Shown here one piece after another: positions 7,877 through 15,964 of a stretch of DNA of 36,233 nucleotides (its first letter is position 1; every line of letters starts with the position of its first letter). The stretch comes from CAYPIE01 sp964410665 (lineage in GTDB: Bacteria > Planctomycetota > Planctomycetia > Gemmatales > Gemmataceae), in assembly GCA_964410665.1 (NCBI GenBank), contig CAYPIE010000062.1:1-36233 (forward strand), in the 5' to 3' direction. The notes under the pieces were generated by a model, which searched no databases, was not told where the DNA came from, and saw only the letters and a list, made by a program, of their open reading frames with translations. A program made the translations under genes and the position numbers.

Positions 7877-10800
7877 ATGTTTTCCAAGTTTGAAGCGATG
7901 CTTCGTTTCCGTGACTGGCGCAAGGCGAATCAAAGGCATGCCAAGAAGCGTATCACTCAGCCGTTGCGTCTGGAATCGCTCGAAGACCGCCGGGTGCCGG
8001 CCAACTTTATCGGCACCGAAGGGAATGACAACTTCAACGGCACCTTCGATGATGATTCCGCGCTGGGCCTTGGTGGCGACGATGTGCTGCTTGGCAGCTT
8101 TGGCAACGATACGCTCGACGGCGGCACTGGGAACGACCGTCTTGACGGCGGCGACGGCAACGATCAGATCCTTGGCGGCGATGGCAACGATACCTTGGGC
8201 GGCAGCTTTGGCAATGACACCATTGCGGGCGGCACAGGCGACGATCGCATCGATAGCGGCTTTGATGATGACGTGGTGACCGGCGATGCAGGGAATGACA
8301 CCATTCGCTCCAGCTTTGGCGATGATACCATCTCCGGTGGAGTAGGGAATGACTCCATTGACGCTGGTTTCGGAGATGATCAGCTCGAAGGCAATGAGGA
8401 CGATGACACTCTGCGTGCGGGCTTCGGCGACGATACCCTGAGTGGTGGCACTGGCAACGATCGCCTCGACGGCGGCTTCGATGATGATGCCCTGGATGGT
8501 GGGCAGGGCGATGATACACTTATCGGCAACTTCGGCGATGATCAGCTGAACGGTGGCGCTGGTGACGACCGCATCGATTTGGGATTTGATGATGACATTG
8601 GCGCTGGTGGGGACGGCCAGGATACGCTCATCGGCAACTTTGGTGACGACTTTCTCGCCGGCGGTGCTGGTGACGATTCGATCGATGCCGGTTTCGATGA
8701 TGATACCATCTTCGGGCAGGGGGGCGTTGATGAGATCCGTCTCAACTTTGGCAATGATACGTTGATCTATGACGGCACTTCCTTAAACCCTCCGGGCTCG
8801 AGCCCCGCGCTGACAACGGACCAGATTCAAGATTTTAGTATCGACGACGATCGCTTCGCTCTGGTTCAGGACGACTTTGGCGTCGAAGGCGAGCTGGCGT
8901 TCGTCAACGCCCATGCGGCGGATCTGCCGCAGGATGGCGTCAATGTGATCGTGCTGCAGGACGCCGACGATGACGGCAACCCGGACACGGTGTTCAATGC
9001 CCGTTCGGCGGCTCAGCGAATCGGCGAACAGATCACGGCGGCCGGTGCGGGCTTCTTCGTCTATTTCAACAGCGCCTTGGGAGTCAATCGGCTGGTGCAC
9101 TCGGAGAATCTGGCCGATGGCGAAGCCGCCATCACCGTGCTCAACGCCTTGAACAACCTCAAGGGTAACCGTGCGATCGATGCGCTGCCGACCTTCACGC
9201 AGGACAACTTCTCCTTCCAAGGCAAAATCGTAATCGGCGACATCGATGCGAACACGCTCAATGGAGACAGCCGTGTTAACACCCTGATCGGCTTTGGTGG
9301 GAACGATACCATCAACGGCCTTGGTGGCGTCGATGAAATCGTCACCGGTAGCGGTGCGGATGATTTAATCTATGACGCCACCGCATTGGATTCGACCCCC
9401 GACCAGATTCGCGACTTCAGCGTTGCGGAAGACCGTTTCGTAGTGGATGCCGCGGACTTCGGAGTCGCCGATGGGCTGAAGTTCGTCAACGCGTTGGCGG
9501 CAGACCTGCCGGATGCGGGGGAAAACGTGATCGTGCTGCAGGATGCGGACGATGATGGGGATCCCAACACGGTGTTCAATGCCCGCTCGGCAGCCCGGCT
9601 GATCGGGGCCCAGGTGAGTGAAGCCAAGCCTGGTTTCTTTGTGTATTTCAACAGCGCCTTGAATCTCAATCGTCTGGTGTACACGCCGGATCTGTCGGAT
9701 GGGGAAGTGCCACTGACCATCCTCAACGCCTTGACCGATGTCACCGGGCAGGACGCAATCAATGCATTGCCAACCTTCAGCAAAGAGAACTTTGCCTTCC
9801 GGGGCGAGGATCTGGTCGGGACTGCGGACATCGACACGCTGATCGGGTTCGGTGGTGATGACATCATCACTGGATTGCAAGGGGCGGATCAGGTAACCAC
9901 CGGGGGTGGTTCGGACGCACTGGTCTACGACGGCACCTCGATCGGGGAAGGCCCGGACCAAATCAGCGACTTCAGCGTTGCGGAAGACCGATTTGTGGTG
10001 GATGCCGCGGACTTCAGGGTGGCTAGTGGTCTAAACTTCGTCAACGCATTGGCGGCAGATCTGCCGGATGCGGGGGAAAACGTGATCGTGCTGCAGGATG
10101 CGGACGATGATGGGGATCCCAACACGGTGTTTAACGCTCGTTCGGCAGCCCGTCTGATCGGCGCGCAGATCACGCAAGAAGGCTCTGGCTTCTTTGTGTA
10201 CTTCAACAGTGGCTTGGGGGTGAATCGGCTCGTTCACTCGGAAGACCTATCCGACGGTGAAGCAGGTTTCAGTGTGCTCAACGCGTTGAACAACTTGGAG
10301 GGAGATGCTGCGATCAACGCGTTGCCAACTTTCAGCGAGGCCAACTTCGCCTTTCAGGGTGAGGAGCTGGTTGGCGATGGGGACGGCAACACGCTGACGG
10401 GGTTCGGCGGCAATGACAGGATCGACGGGGCCGGCGGTGATGACACCATCGTTGGCCAAGGTGGCGTGGATGCGTTGACGACGGGCAGCGGTGCCGATGC
10501 CCTGGTCTACAATGGCACGTCGCTGGGCTCGGGGCCGGATCAGATCACCGACTTCAGCATTGCGGAGGACCGGTTCCAGCTGAACGCAAGTGCGTTTGGC
10601 GTGACCGGTAACCTGGCGTTCGTGAACGCGTTAGCCGAGAATCTGCCATCGAGTGGGGTGAACGTGATCGTGCTGCAGGATGCCGACGATGATGGCAACG
10701 CCGGTACGGTGTTCAACGCCCGCTCCGCTGCGCGGTTGATCGCTGGAAAGATCACGGAGACCGGTGCGGGCTTCTTTGTGTACTTCAATAGTGCGTTGAA

Positions 10801-10942
10801 TCTGAACCGGTTGGTCTACACGCCGGACCTGTCCAACGGTGAATCGCCGCTGACCATCCTGAACGCGCTAACCGACCTCACCGGTCAGGCGGCGATTGAT
10901 GCCTTGCCGACGTTTACCGAAGAGAACTTCGAGTTCATTTAA
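7877..10942 (+). CDS. RTX-repeat exported giant with four 190-aa modules
   Basis: This 1021-aa protein begins with a basic segment and the motif RLESLEDRRVPA (31-42), seen in three other giants here; there is no classical hydrophobic signal peptide. Residues 46-290 are glycine/aspartate-rich RTX-type calcium-binding nonapeptides (GGxGxDxLx) in a regular 36-aa super-repeat. Four copies of a mixed module follow, each starting near DQIxDFS (residues 315, 509, 694 and 888). Each contains VIVLQDADDDG, FNARSAA, GFFVYFNS and ends ALPTF-x5-NF; the protein ends right after the fourth. Such RTX-linked modules occur in large secreted or surface proteins, and a structural or adhesive role is inferred. 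No type I secretion genes are in the window. ATG 7877 is chosen for GGAG at 7866-7869. Confidence 0.85.
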   Translation: MFSKFEAMLRFRDWRKANQRHAKKRITQPLRLESLEDRRVPANFIGTEGNDNFNGTFDDDSALGLGGDDVLLGSFGNDTLDGGTGNDRLDGGDGNDQILGGDGNDTLGGSFGNDTIAGGTGDDRIDSGFDDDVVTGDAGNDTIRSSFGDDTISGGVGNDSIDAGFGDDQLEGNEDDDTLRAGFGDDTLSGGTGNDRLDGGFDDDALDGGQGDDTLIGNFGDDQLNGGAGDDRIDLGFDDDIGAGGDGQDTLIGNFGDDFLAGGAGDDSIDAGFDDDTIFGQGGVDEIRLNFGNDTLIYDGTSLNPPGSSPALTTDQIQDFSIDDDRFALVQDDFGVEGELAFVNAHAADLPQDGVNVIVLQDADDDGNPDTVFNARSAAQRIGEQITAAGAGFFVYFNSALGVNRLVHSENLADGEAAITVLNALNNLKGNRAIDALPTFTQDNFSFQGKIVIGDIDANTLNGDSRVNTLIGFGGNDTINGLGGVDEIVTGSGADDLIYDATALDSTPDQIRDFSVAEDRFVVDAADFGVADGLKFVNALAADLPDAGENVIVLQDADDDGDPNTVFNARSAARLIGAQVSEAKPGFFVYFNSALNLNRLVYTPDLSDGEVPLTILNALTDVTGQDAINALPTFSKENFAFRGEDLVGTADIDTLIGFGGDDIITGLQGADQVTTGGGSDALVYDGTSIGEGPDQISDFSVAEDRFVVDAADFRVASGLNFVNALAADLPDAGENVIVLQDADDDGDPNTVFNARSAARLIGAQITQEGSGFFVYFNSGLGVNRLVHSEDLSDGEAGFSVLNALNNLEGDAAINALPTFSEANFAFQGEELVGDGDGNTLTGFGGNDRIDGAGGDDTIVGQGGVDALTTGSGADALVYNGTSLGSGPDQITDFSIAEDRFQLNASAFGVTGNLAFVNALAENLPSSGVNVIVLQDADDDGNAGTVFNARSAARLIAGKITETGAGFFVYFNSALNLNRLVYTPDLSNGESPLTILNALTDLTGQAAIDALPTFTEENFEFI
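8200..8739 (+). repeat. Five copies of a 108-bp RTX super-repeat
   Basis: Units start near 8200, 8308, 8416, 8524 and 8632. Each encodes four nonapeptides (36 aa) alternating a phenylalanine-containing type (FGDDTL or FDDD) with a glycine-only type (GGxGxD). The period is kept to the base, so copies arose by duplication of a four-nonapeptide unit rather than of single nonapeptides. Confidence 0.8.
8819..10939 (+). repeat. Four tandem copies of a 185-194 codon module
   Basis: Copies begin at 8819, 9401, 9956 and 10538. Copies 2 and 3 are nearly identical at the DNA level over blocks such as 9418-9470 versus 9973-10020 and 9496-9600 versus 10051-10155. Copies 1 and 4 are more diverged. Copies 2 and 3 therefore reflect the most recent duplication or gene conversion. 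Confidence 0.8.
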
Positions 10943-10964
10943 TTTGTAATTATAAATGTTTATA

Positions 10965-11010
10965 AATAAAGCTGGGACGACCAGAGCACTTTGGTCGTCC
11001 CAGCTTTATT
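10965..11010 (+). terminator. Strong intrinsic terminator after the RTX giant
   Basis: A perfect 19-bp stem pairs 10965-10983 with 10992-11010 around an eight-base loop. The GC-rich centre (GCTGGGACGACCA) is flanked by AATAAA and TTTATT, so it could act in both directions. It lies 22 bases after the stop codon. Confidence 0.9.
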
Positions 11011-11137
11011 GGACTCAGTCAGGATTGTGCGATCAAACGGGGTTGGTTAACCTTGGCGGCACACGGATGTGGCGGTGGAGCTTGGTGGGAGTCGAATCGG
11101 CTTCCTCAAGCAATCGAGCAAAGGAATGGAGCGAGTT

Positions 11138-11758
11138 ATGAGCAACTCCAGGCGAACCGGAATCGCCCTGATTTTGCTGGTTCTGGCTGTCGCTGTGCTT
11201 GGCTTGGCCAGTTGGTCGAGCGATTGCATTGTATTGGCCGATCCTGTGCAGAAGGATTTGCAGCAACCAACGCCGATGCCGTTGCCCGCAGTCATGCCGT
11301 CGATGCGCAAGGTCGCTTCGGCTCGGGCAGAGATGCATGAACCGATCGTTATGAACCGCAAACCAGTGGGAGTCTGGGTACGAAATCTAGCGGGGTTGGG
11401 TGAGGCACGCTTTGATATTCGTGAGCACCGGCTCTATGGAACTCTGAAGTTTGCCGGTGCGAATGGGCAGTTGACGCTGGAGTTTGACGCTGACTACTCG
11501 GTCAATCAGGAAAATGTTCTGTTTGGTGTGATCTCGGGTGTGGATACGCCGCTACAAACGACGATGAATCTCGAGGTTGCGGCGGGGACCTCACTATTGA
11601 CCGACTTGCCATTTTGCTTTCGTTTTCGAGTCGATAGCGAATTTATGACGATTAAAGACTTGCATGTTCTAAGCTTAGGAATCCCAGGTGCTGATTTACC
11701 TGGGGATGTTGAGGAGTTCATCTTGCTGCAAGGACGTTACACCCGGGACAAGCCTTAA
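11138..11758 (+). CDS. Small exported or anchored protein of unknown function
   Basis: This 206-aa protein has an N-terminal hydrophobic segment (about 8-25) after SNSRR, so it is either secreted or anchored by its N-terminus. A proline-rich linker (about 44-53, QQPTPMPLP) leads to a domain of about 130 aa. That domain has alternating hydrophobic residues suggesting beta-strands (VGVWVRNL, LYGTLKFAG, LTLEFDADYSV, FILLQGRY). No family was recognised. ATG 11138 is chosen for GGAG at 11128-11131; an ATG at 11126 has its purine box too close, and the frame is open further upstream to 11069. It is a single gene between two hairpin terminators. Confidence 0.65.
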   Translation: MSNSRRTGIALILLVLAVAVLGLASWSSDCIVLADPVQKDLQQPTPMPLPAVMPSMRKVASARAEMHEPIVMNRKPVGVWVRNLAGLGEARFDIREHRLYGTLKFAGANGQLTLEFDADYSVNQENVLFGVISGVDTPLQTTMNLEVAAGTSLLTDLPFCFRFRVDSEFMTIKDLHVLSLGIPGADLPGDVEEFILLQGRYTRDKP

Positions 11759-11781
11759 CGTAACGTCTCAGCAAACCATCG

Positions 11782-11813
11782 ACCGAGGGATCCGCACCGC
11801 GAAATCCCTCGGT
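11782..11813. terminator. Terminator hairpin between convergent genes
   Basis: ACCGAGGGAT (11782-11791) pairs with ATCCCTCGGT (11804-11813), 10 bp with a 12-base loop. It sits between the stop codons of the small exported protein (+) and the HTH regulator (-), so it may serve both. No long T-run is present on either side. Confidence 0.65.
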
Positions 11814-11829
11814 TCATGGATATGAATAA

Positions 11830-12405
11830 TTAGTCATCACGTTGTTGACTGGCAATAGTACGGATCCGTTCTCCTAAGAGGGCCACATCAAAGGGCTTTT
11901 TAAAGACCTCAGAGAAGCCGTAGTCGGAAAGCTTCTCCGGCTCTGCTTCATCTTCACTGGCCAAGCCAATAATGATGGTATGTTCGTAGGAGATGTTTTT
12001 CCGGAGATTGACTGTAATCTGCAGAGCTTCGGACCGACCGAGTGATAAATCGATAATAATCGAGTCGGGGTGGAAGCTCTCGGCCATGATGCCGGCCTCG
12101 AAACCACTTTGAGCGATTTCGTACTTAAAGTCCTCACTCTCTGGGAGGAGTTCGCGAATCCGGTCCAGGAAGAGTTTATCTGCCCCGATCACCAAGATCT
12201 TGTGCCACTCTTCTTCTTCGAGTTCTCCCAGCGGCATGCCGTGTTCTTTGAGGAACCGGATCAGTTGCTCGCGAGGAATTCGCCGATCCTGGCTGCCGGG
12301 GATGCGATACCCACGGAGGCGGCCGCTGTCAAACCACTTGGAAACGGTGCGTGGCGCGACCTTGCAAATCTTGGCGACCTGGCCGGTCGTGAACACTTTT
12401 TTCAT
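11830..12405 (-). CDS. HTH (excisionase/MerR-type) plus receiver-like regulator
   Basis: This 191-aa predicted cytoplasmic DNA-binding protein has an unusual domain order. Residues 4-60 form a winged HTH of the excisionase/BldC type (FTTGQVAKICKVAPRTVSKWFDSGRL, then a GYRIPGSQDRRIPREQL wing). Residues 70-185 form a receiver-like domain. A candidate phosphoacceptor aspartate (SIIIDLSLG) and the conserved lysine (VFKKPF) are present, but the acidic pair usual after strand 1 is replaced by VIGADK, so phosphorylation may be altered or lost. No kinase is adjacent. The ATG at 12405 is chosen over an in-frame GTG at 12414 because GGAG lies eight bases before it. Confidence 0.8.
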   Translation of the reverse strand: MKKVFTTGQVAKICKVAPRTVSKWFDSGRLRGYRIPGSQDRRIPREQLIRFLKEHGMPLGELEEEEWHKILVIGADKLFLDRIRELLPESEDFKYEIAQSGFEAGIMAESFHPDSIIIDLSLGRSEALQITVNLRKNISYEHTIIIGLASEDEAEPEKLSDYGFSEVFKKPFDVALLGERIRTIASQQRDD

Positions 12406-13037
12406 GGCAGGCACTCCAGTCAGATCTCACGTAGCCACATGCCGTGCACTTTCCCCGATCAACGCCGGATGGTTGATTCCTGGTAGAAAACGCAACTTCC
12501 GTGTTGCGTTTCAGCAGTCGAGCGGTCACCGATGGGAGCCAGGTCGGGACCTTTACGACCGTTATCGGGTTCCATCCCGGATGGACGTTCAAGAAAGTAC
12601 TTCTGGTATCCGCAAAGATCCCCAAGCACTCGTTCTTCGCCCAGTCTCCGTCGTGGAATAAATTCGTCATTTAGCTACGCGCATCTTGAGTAGACTTTTT
12701 AAGTTGTAGGCAAGGCGGCAATCTGGGGGGCCCTGGCGGTTGCCGATCCTTCAGCGGTTTTTCCAAGGCTCGGCAACCTCCCCAAGTTTCGCCTGCTATC
12801 CACACCGCTAAGACAACTGAAATAACCATCTCTATTGTCGCCTCCAAAATCCTTCTCCCTTTACAGCAGCACGAACATCGCAAGCAGGAAACGTCCACCG
12901 TTCGGTCCATCTGTATCGGTTGCACCTACCAGGCCTAGCCGCCATGCTGTGAGCATTGTAGAGTGAACGTCTGGCAGCAGTGAGAAAAAACCTAATTTTG
13001 AGATTTGTGAGGGGTCCCGGATTTCAGGATCAAGCCG
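12406..13037. other. 632-base intergenic region
   Basis: This gap separates the divergent HTH regulator and ceramidase-like genes. Several short frames (for example 12671-12925 on the - strand) lack recognisable motifs or good start signals and are not called. A hairpin lies at 12488-12511. AGGA (13026-13029) is the likely ribosome site of the downstream gene. Both promoters must be here but no clear consensus was found. Confidence 0.5.
12488..12511 (-). terminator. Hairpin upstream of the HTH regulator
   Basis: AAACGCAAC (12488-12496) pairs with GTTGCGTTT (12503-12511), a 9-bp stem with a six-base loop. On the - strand it is followed by further T residues (TTTTCTACC), so it resembles an intrinsic terminator or leader attenuator about 80 bases before the regulator's start. 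It could also be an operator for the regulator itself. Confidence 0.4.
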
Positions 13038-14294
13038 ATGTTCGCGACCAGTTGGACTTGCTGGGCAGGGTTAAACCTCCTTGTAGGATTTCAAAGTTTG
13101 CACGCGGGGGTTGCCTGCGTGGACATTACCCCACCCGTGGGGTTGCCCATGTGGGGGTATGCCTCTCGCCATGCCCAACCCGCTCAGGGGATCGCCGACC
13201 GTCTATTCGCCCGAGTTGTGATCCTGGCGAGGCGGAACGAAAAATTAGCCCTGGTCAGTCTTGACCTGGGGCGACCGCCGACAAGGCAGATGCACACTCG
13301 GATCCGGGCGGCAATGCGCACCCTGGGAATCGACCACGGATTGTTGGTCGCTTCCCACACCCATCATGGACCAGTTCTGGAACTGGCCAACACCCTGAGT
13401 CTGACCGGGGATTACCTCCGCCAAATGGAGGCCAAGCTGATTGCCACCCTTCGCAAGGCGAATGCCTCGTTGCAGGCGGCCCAACTCAAGGTCGCTTCGC
13501 GTCGAGTACAAGCCAATCGGAACCGGGTGTTCCGCACGGCTGACCCGCCGCTGGATCAGGAGATGACGGTTCTGGCAGTGCAGACCCTCCGGGGCCAACC
13601 CCTGGCGACTCTGGTGCATTACACCGGCCATCCGACCTTGCAGGGGCAAGAGGACCTTCGTTGGTCAGCGGATTATGTTGGAGCTTTGTGTGCCCATGTC
13701 CAAAGCAAAACTCAGGCCCCCTGCTTGTTCCTCCAAGGAGCTGCCGGGGACGTTTCCGTCGTAAGGAGTCGTCCGACTGTGGCGGCCACCGGAATTGCTC
13801 TGGCTGAGCAAGCACTTCAGATCCTCCAGCTTGCCCGGTCTGTACCGGTCCGGCAGGTGCGGGCCGTACGGCGCACTTTTCAGTTCCAGTCACGGATGGA
13901 CATTGGCAACGTGTTTAGCCGCACGTTGCTCGAACAAGCGTTCTTTCCCGAGTTGATCGCGTTTTACGAACGAGAATATCGCGAGGGGGTTCGTCCAGAA
14001 ACGACCGTGGCATACTTGAGTGACCAGTTGGCTCTGGTTGGTTACTCCGGTGAGCCCTTTTGTAGCCATGCTCTGGCATTAAAACGACGTGCTGGAATTC
14101 GCTATCTGCTGGTGATGGGCTATTGTAATGATTATCAACAATACTTTCCGACGATTGAGGCGAGTGCCGTTGGGGGGTATGGAACCAAACCGCCTGTGGC
14201 GCTCGCGGAATTGGGTGCGGGGGAACGCATGACCAATTCCGCATTGCTTGACCTATTTACGCTGCGAGGTCGGTTCCCCGAACGCAAGGATTAG
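13038..14294 (+). CDS. Neutral/alkaline ceramidase-like exported hydrolase
   Basis: This 418-aa protein has a hydrophobic N-terminus (about 5-25) suggesting export. It matches the N-terminal domain of the neutral/alkaline non-lysosomal ceramidase family, whose zinc enzymes cleave the amide bond of N-acyl sphingoids. Planctomycete members may act on other amides. Visible motifs are ITPP (30-33), ASHTHHGP (105-112) with candidate zinc ligands H107 and H109, HPT at 198-200, SADY at 210-213, FLQGAAGDVS (231-240), and late GYSGEPF and GYCNDYQQYFPT. The C-terminal domain of longer ceramidases seems short or absent. ATG 13038 has AGGA eight bases upstream. It converges on der, 48 bases away. Confidence 0.75.
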   Translation: MFATSWTCWAGLNLLVGFQSLHAGVACVDITPPVGLPMWGYASRHAQPAQGIADRLFARVVILARRNEKLALVSLDLGRPPTRQMHTRIRAAMRTLGIDHGLLVASHTHHGPVLELANTLSLTGDYLRQMEAKLIATLRKANASLQAAQLKVASRRVQANRNRVFRTADPPLDQEMTVLAVQTLRGQPLATLVHYTGHPTLQGQEDLRWSADYVGALCAHVQSKTQAPCLFLQGAAGDVSVVRSRPTVAATGIALAEQALQILQLARSVPVRQVRAVRRTFQFQSRMDIGNVFSRTLLEQAFFPELIAFYEREYREGVRPETTVAYLSDQLALVGYSGEPFCSHALALKRRAGIRYLLVMGYCNDYQQYFPTIEASAVGGYGTKPPVALAELGAGERMTNSALLDLFTLRGRFPERKD

Positions 14295-14342
14295 GCCCAA
14301 CCGACCGTTCAACACCCACCTGAGACACAGAGCTACCGGAAC

Positions 14343-15863
14343 TTAGAGATCTTGCCACAGCTCCGGCTCGAAGTCCTCTTCGTCGCGGCGTTTTTCTGGA
14401 GGTTTCGAGCGCACGCTGGGCCGAATCTCCAACGACTCTTGGGCGGGATCCCGGTCGTCTGCAAAGCCGTCATGGTGCATTACTTCCACACGGGTGGTAT
14501 TCTCAATCACCTGAGATTTGCTCGGTGCGTTGGCAACCTCGGGCGCTGCGCCTTGCTTCGAGCGGAGCATGATCTTGATCGGGACCTCGGCGAATGGCAT
14601 ATATTCGCGGAGCTTGTTGACCAGATACCGGACATAGGTTTGCTCAAATAGTTCCGGCCCATTGGTGAACAAGACAATCGTCGGGGGTTTCACATCCGCC
14701 TGGGTGGCGTAGAAGATTTTCGGCGTTCGATTATGCCGGGTGGGCGGTGAACGTTCCGCCATGGCTTGGCGGATGTAGTGGTTCAGGGTGCCCGTACTCA
14801 CACGCTGTTGGGCTTGCTTGTGAAGGTGTTGGGCGAGGTTTAATAACTTATAAACGTTTTTGCCACTTTTGGCGGTAATAAAGGCGATTGGCACGTAATC
14901 CAGCATGCCAAAAACCGAACGGAGGTAATTGGCATACCGCTCGGTGGGCATTCGCTCTTTGACCAGATCCCACTTATTGACCACAAAGATAGCCGGCTTG
15001 TGATGTTCGAGGATAAACTCCGTGAGCTGCTTGTCGACCTTACTCACGCGGAGGCGGGCGTCCAGGAAGTGCAGCACCACATCGGCACGGCGAATGGAGC
15101 GTTCGGCCCGAGCCATGCTGTAAAACTCAATATCATTAGCGATGCTCTTTCGCTTGCGAACCCCAGCGGTGTCGATGGCCACAAAACTCTTGCCATCCCG
15201 TTCAAAACGTACATCTACACTGTCGCGAGTGGTCCCCGGGACTTCGCTCACAATCACTCGCTCGCCTTGAGCGAGGCTATTGATGAAGGTGCTTTTGCCG
15301 ACGTTACGCCGACCCACAATGGCGAGCTTCAGCTCGATGGCCTCAGGCCGATCCTCCCGGCCAGTCTCGGGTAGAACGCCAGCGATCTCGTCGAACAGGG
15401 CCGCTTTATTCCGCTGTTGCTCCGCGCTGACACAAACGACCGGCGTATAGCCCAGTGCATAAAACTCGCTGGCCAGGGCATCCATTTGCGGACTGTCACA
15501 CTTGTTGACCACCAGGATAATAGACTTGGCCACACTGCGGAGTCGACTGGCGACCTCTTCATCCAAGGGGACGCGGCCTGCGCGAGCGTCGACGACAAAC
15601 AAGATGACATCGGCCTGCTGAATGGCCGCCTGGATCTGGCTTTCCACCTCGGCGGTGAGCTGATCGCTGTCCTCAATGCCGATTCCACCGGTATCAAACA
15701 GATCGATGTAGCGCTCGCCCAAATCCACCGGAGCGGAAATGCGGTCGCGGGTCACCCCAGCGGTAGGATCCACGATGCTGACACGTTTGCCGACCAGCCA
15801 ATTGAACAGGGAGGACTTGCCGACATTCGGTCGGCCCACAATGGCGACCACAGGCATCGTCAT
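14343..15863 (-). CDS. der: Ribosome-assembly GTPase Der (EngA)
   Basis: This 506-aa protein has the tandem G-domains unique to Der, which acts in 50S ribosomal subunit maturation. Domain 1 has the P-loop GRPNVGKS (10-17), DTGG (57-60) and NKCD (120-123). Domain 2 has GRRNVGKS (184-191), DTAG (231-234) and NKWD (296-299). A KH-like domain follows to about 440. The tail of about 60 charged residues is longer than in most Der proteins and looks disordered. The second P-loop has arginine where proline is usual. ATG 15863 is chosen for the AGGAA seven bases upstream; the frame is open to 15908. It is 101 bases downstream of the sulfatase on the same strand. Confidence 0.96.
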   Translation of the reverse strand: MTMPVVAIVGRPNVGKSSLFNWLVGKRVSIVDPTAGVTRDRISAPVDLGERYIDLFDTGGIGIEDSDQLTAEVESQIQAAIQQADVILFVVDARAGRVPLDEEVASRLRSVAKSIILVVNKCDSPQMDALASEFYALGYTPVVCVSAEQQRNKAALFDEIAGVLPETGREDRPEAIELKLAIVGRRNVGKSTFINSLAQGERVIVSEVPGTTRDSVDVRFERDGKSFVAIDTAGVRKRKSIANDIEFYSMARAERSIRRADVVLHFLDARLRVSKVDKQLTEFILEHHKPAIFVVNKWDLVKERMPTERYANYLRSVFGMLDYVPIAFITAKSGKNVYKLLNLAQHLHKQAQQRVSTGTLNHYIRQAMAERSPPTRHNRTPKIFYATQADVKPPTIVLFTNGPELFEQTYVRYLVNKLREYMPFAEVPIKIMLRSKQGAAPEVANAPSKSQVIENTTRVEVMHHDGFADDRDPAQESLEIRPSVRSKPPEKRRDEEDFEPELWQDL

Positions 15864-15964
15864 GGGCGGGTTCCTTTCATGGCAAAGGGCGGATCCGTAG
15901 CGCGGCAAGTGTACTTGTTTATCATACCGCCCCGACCAAATCGAAGCCTAGGCCGACCGCCCCG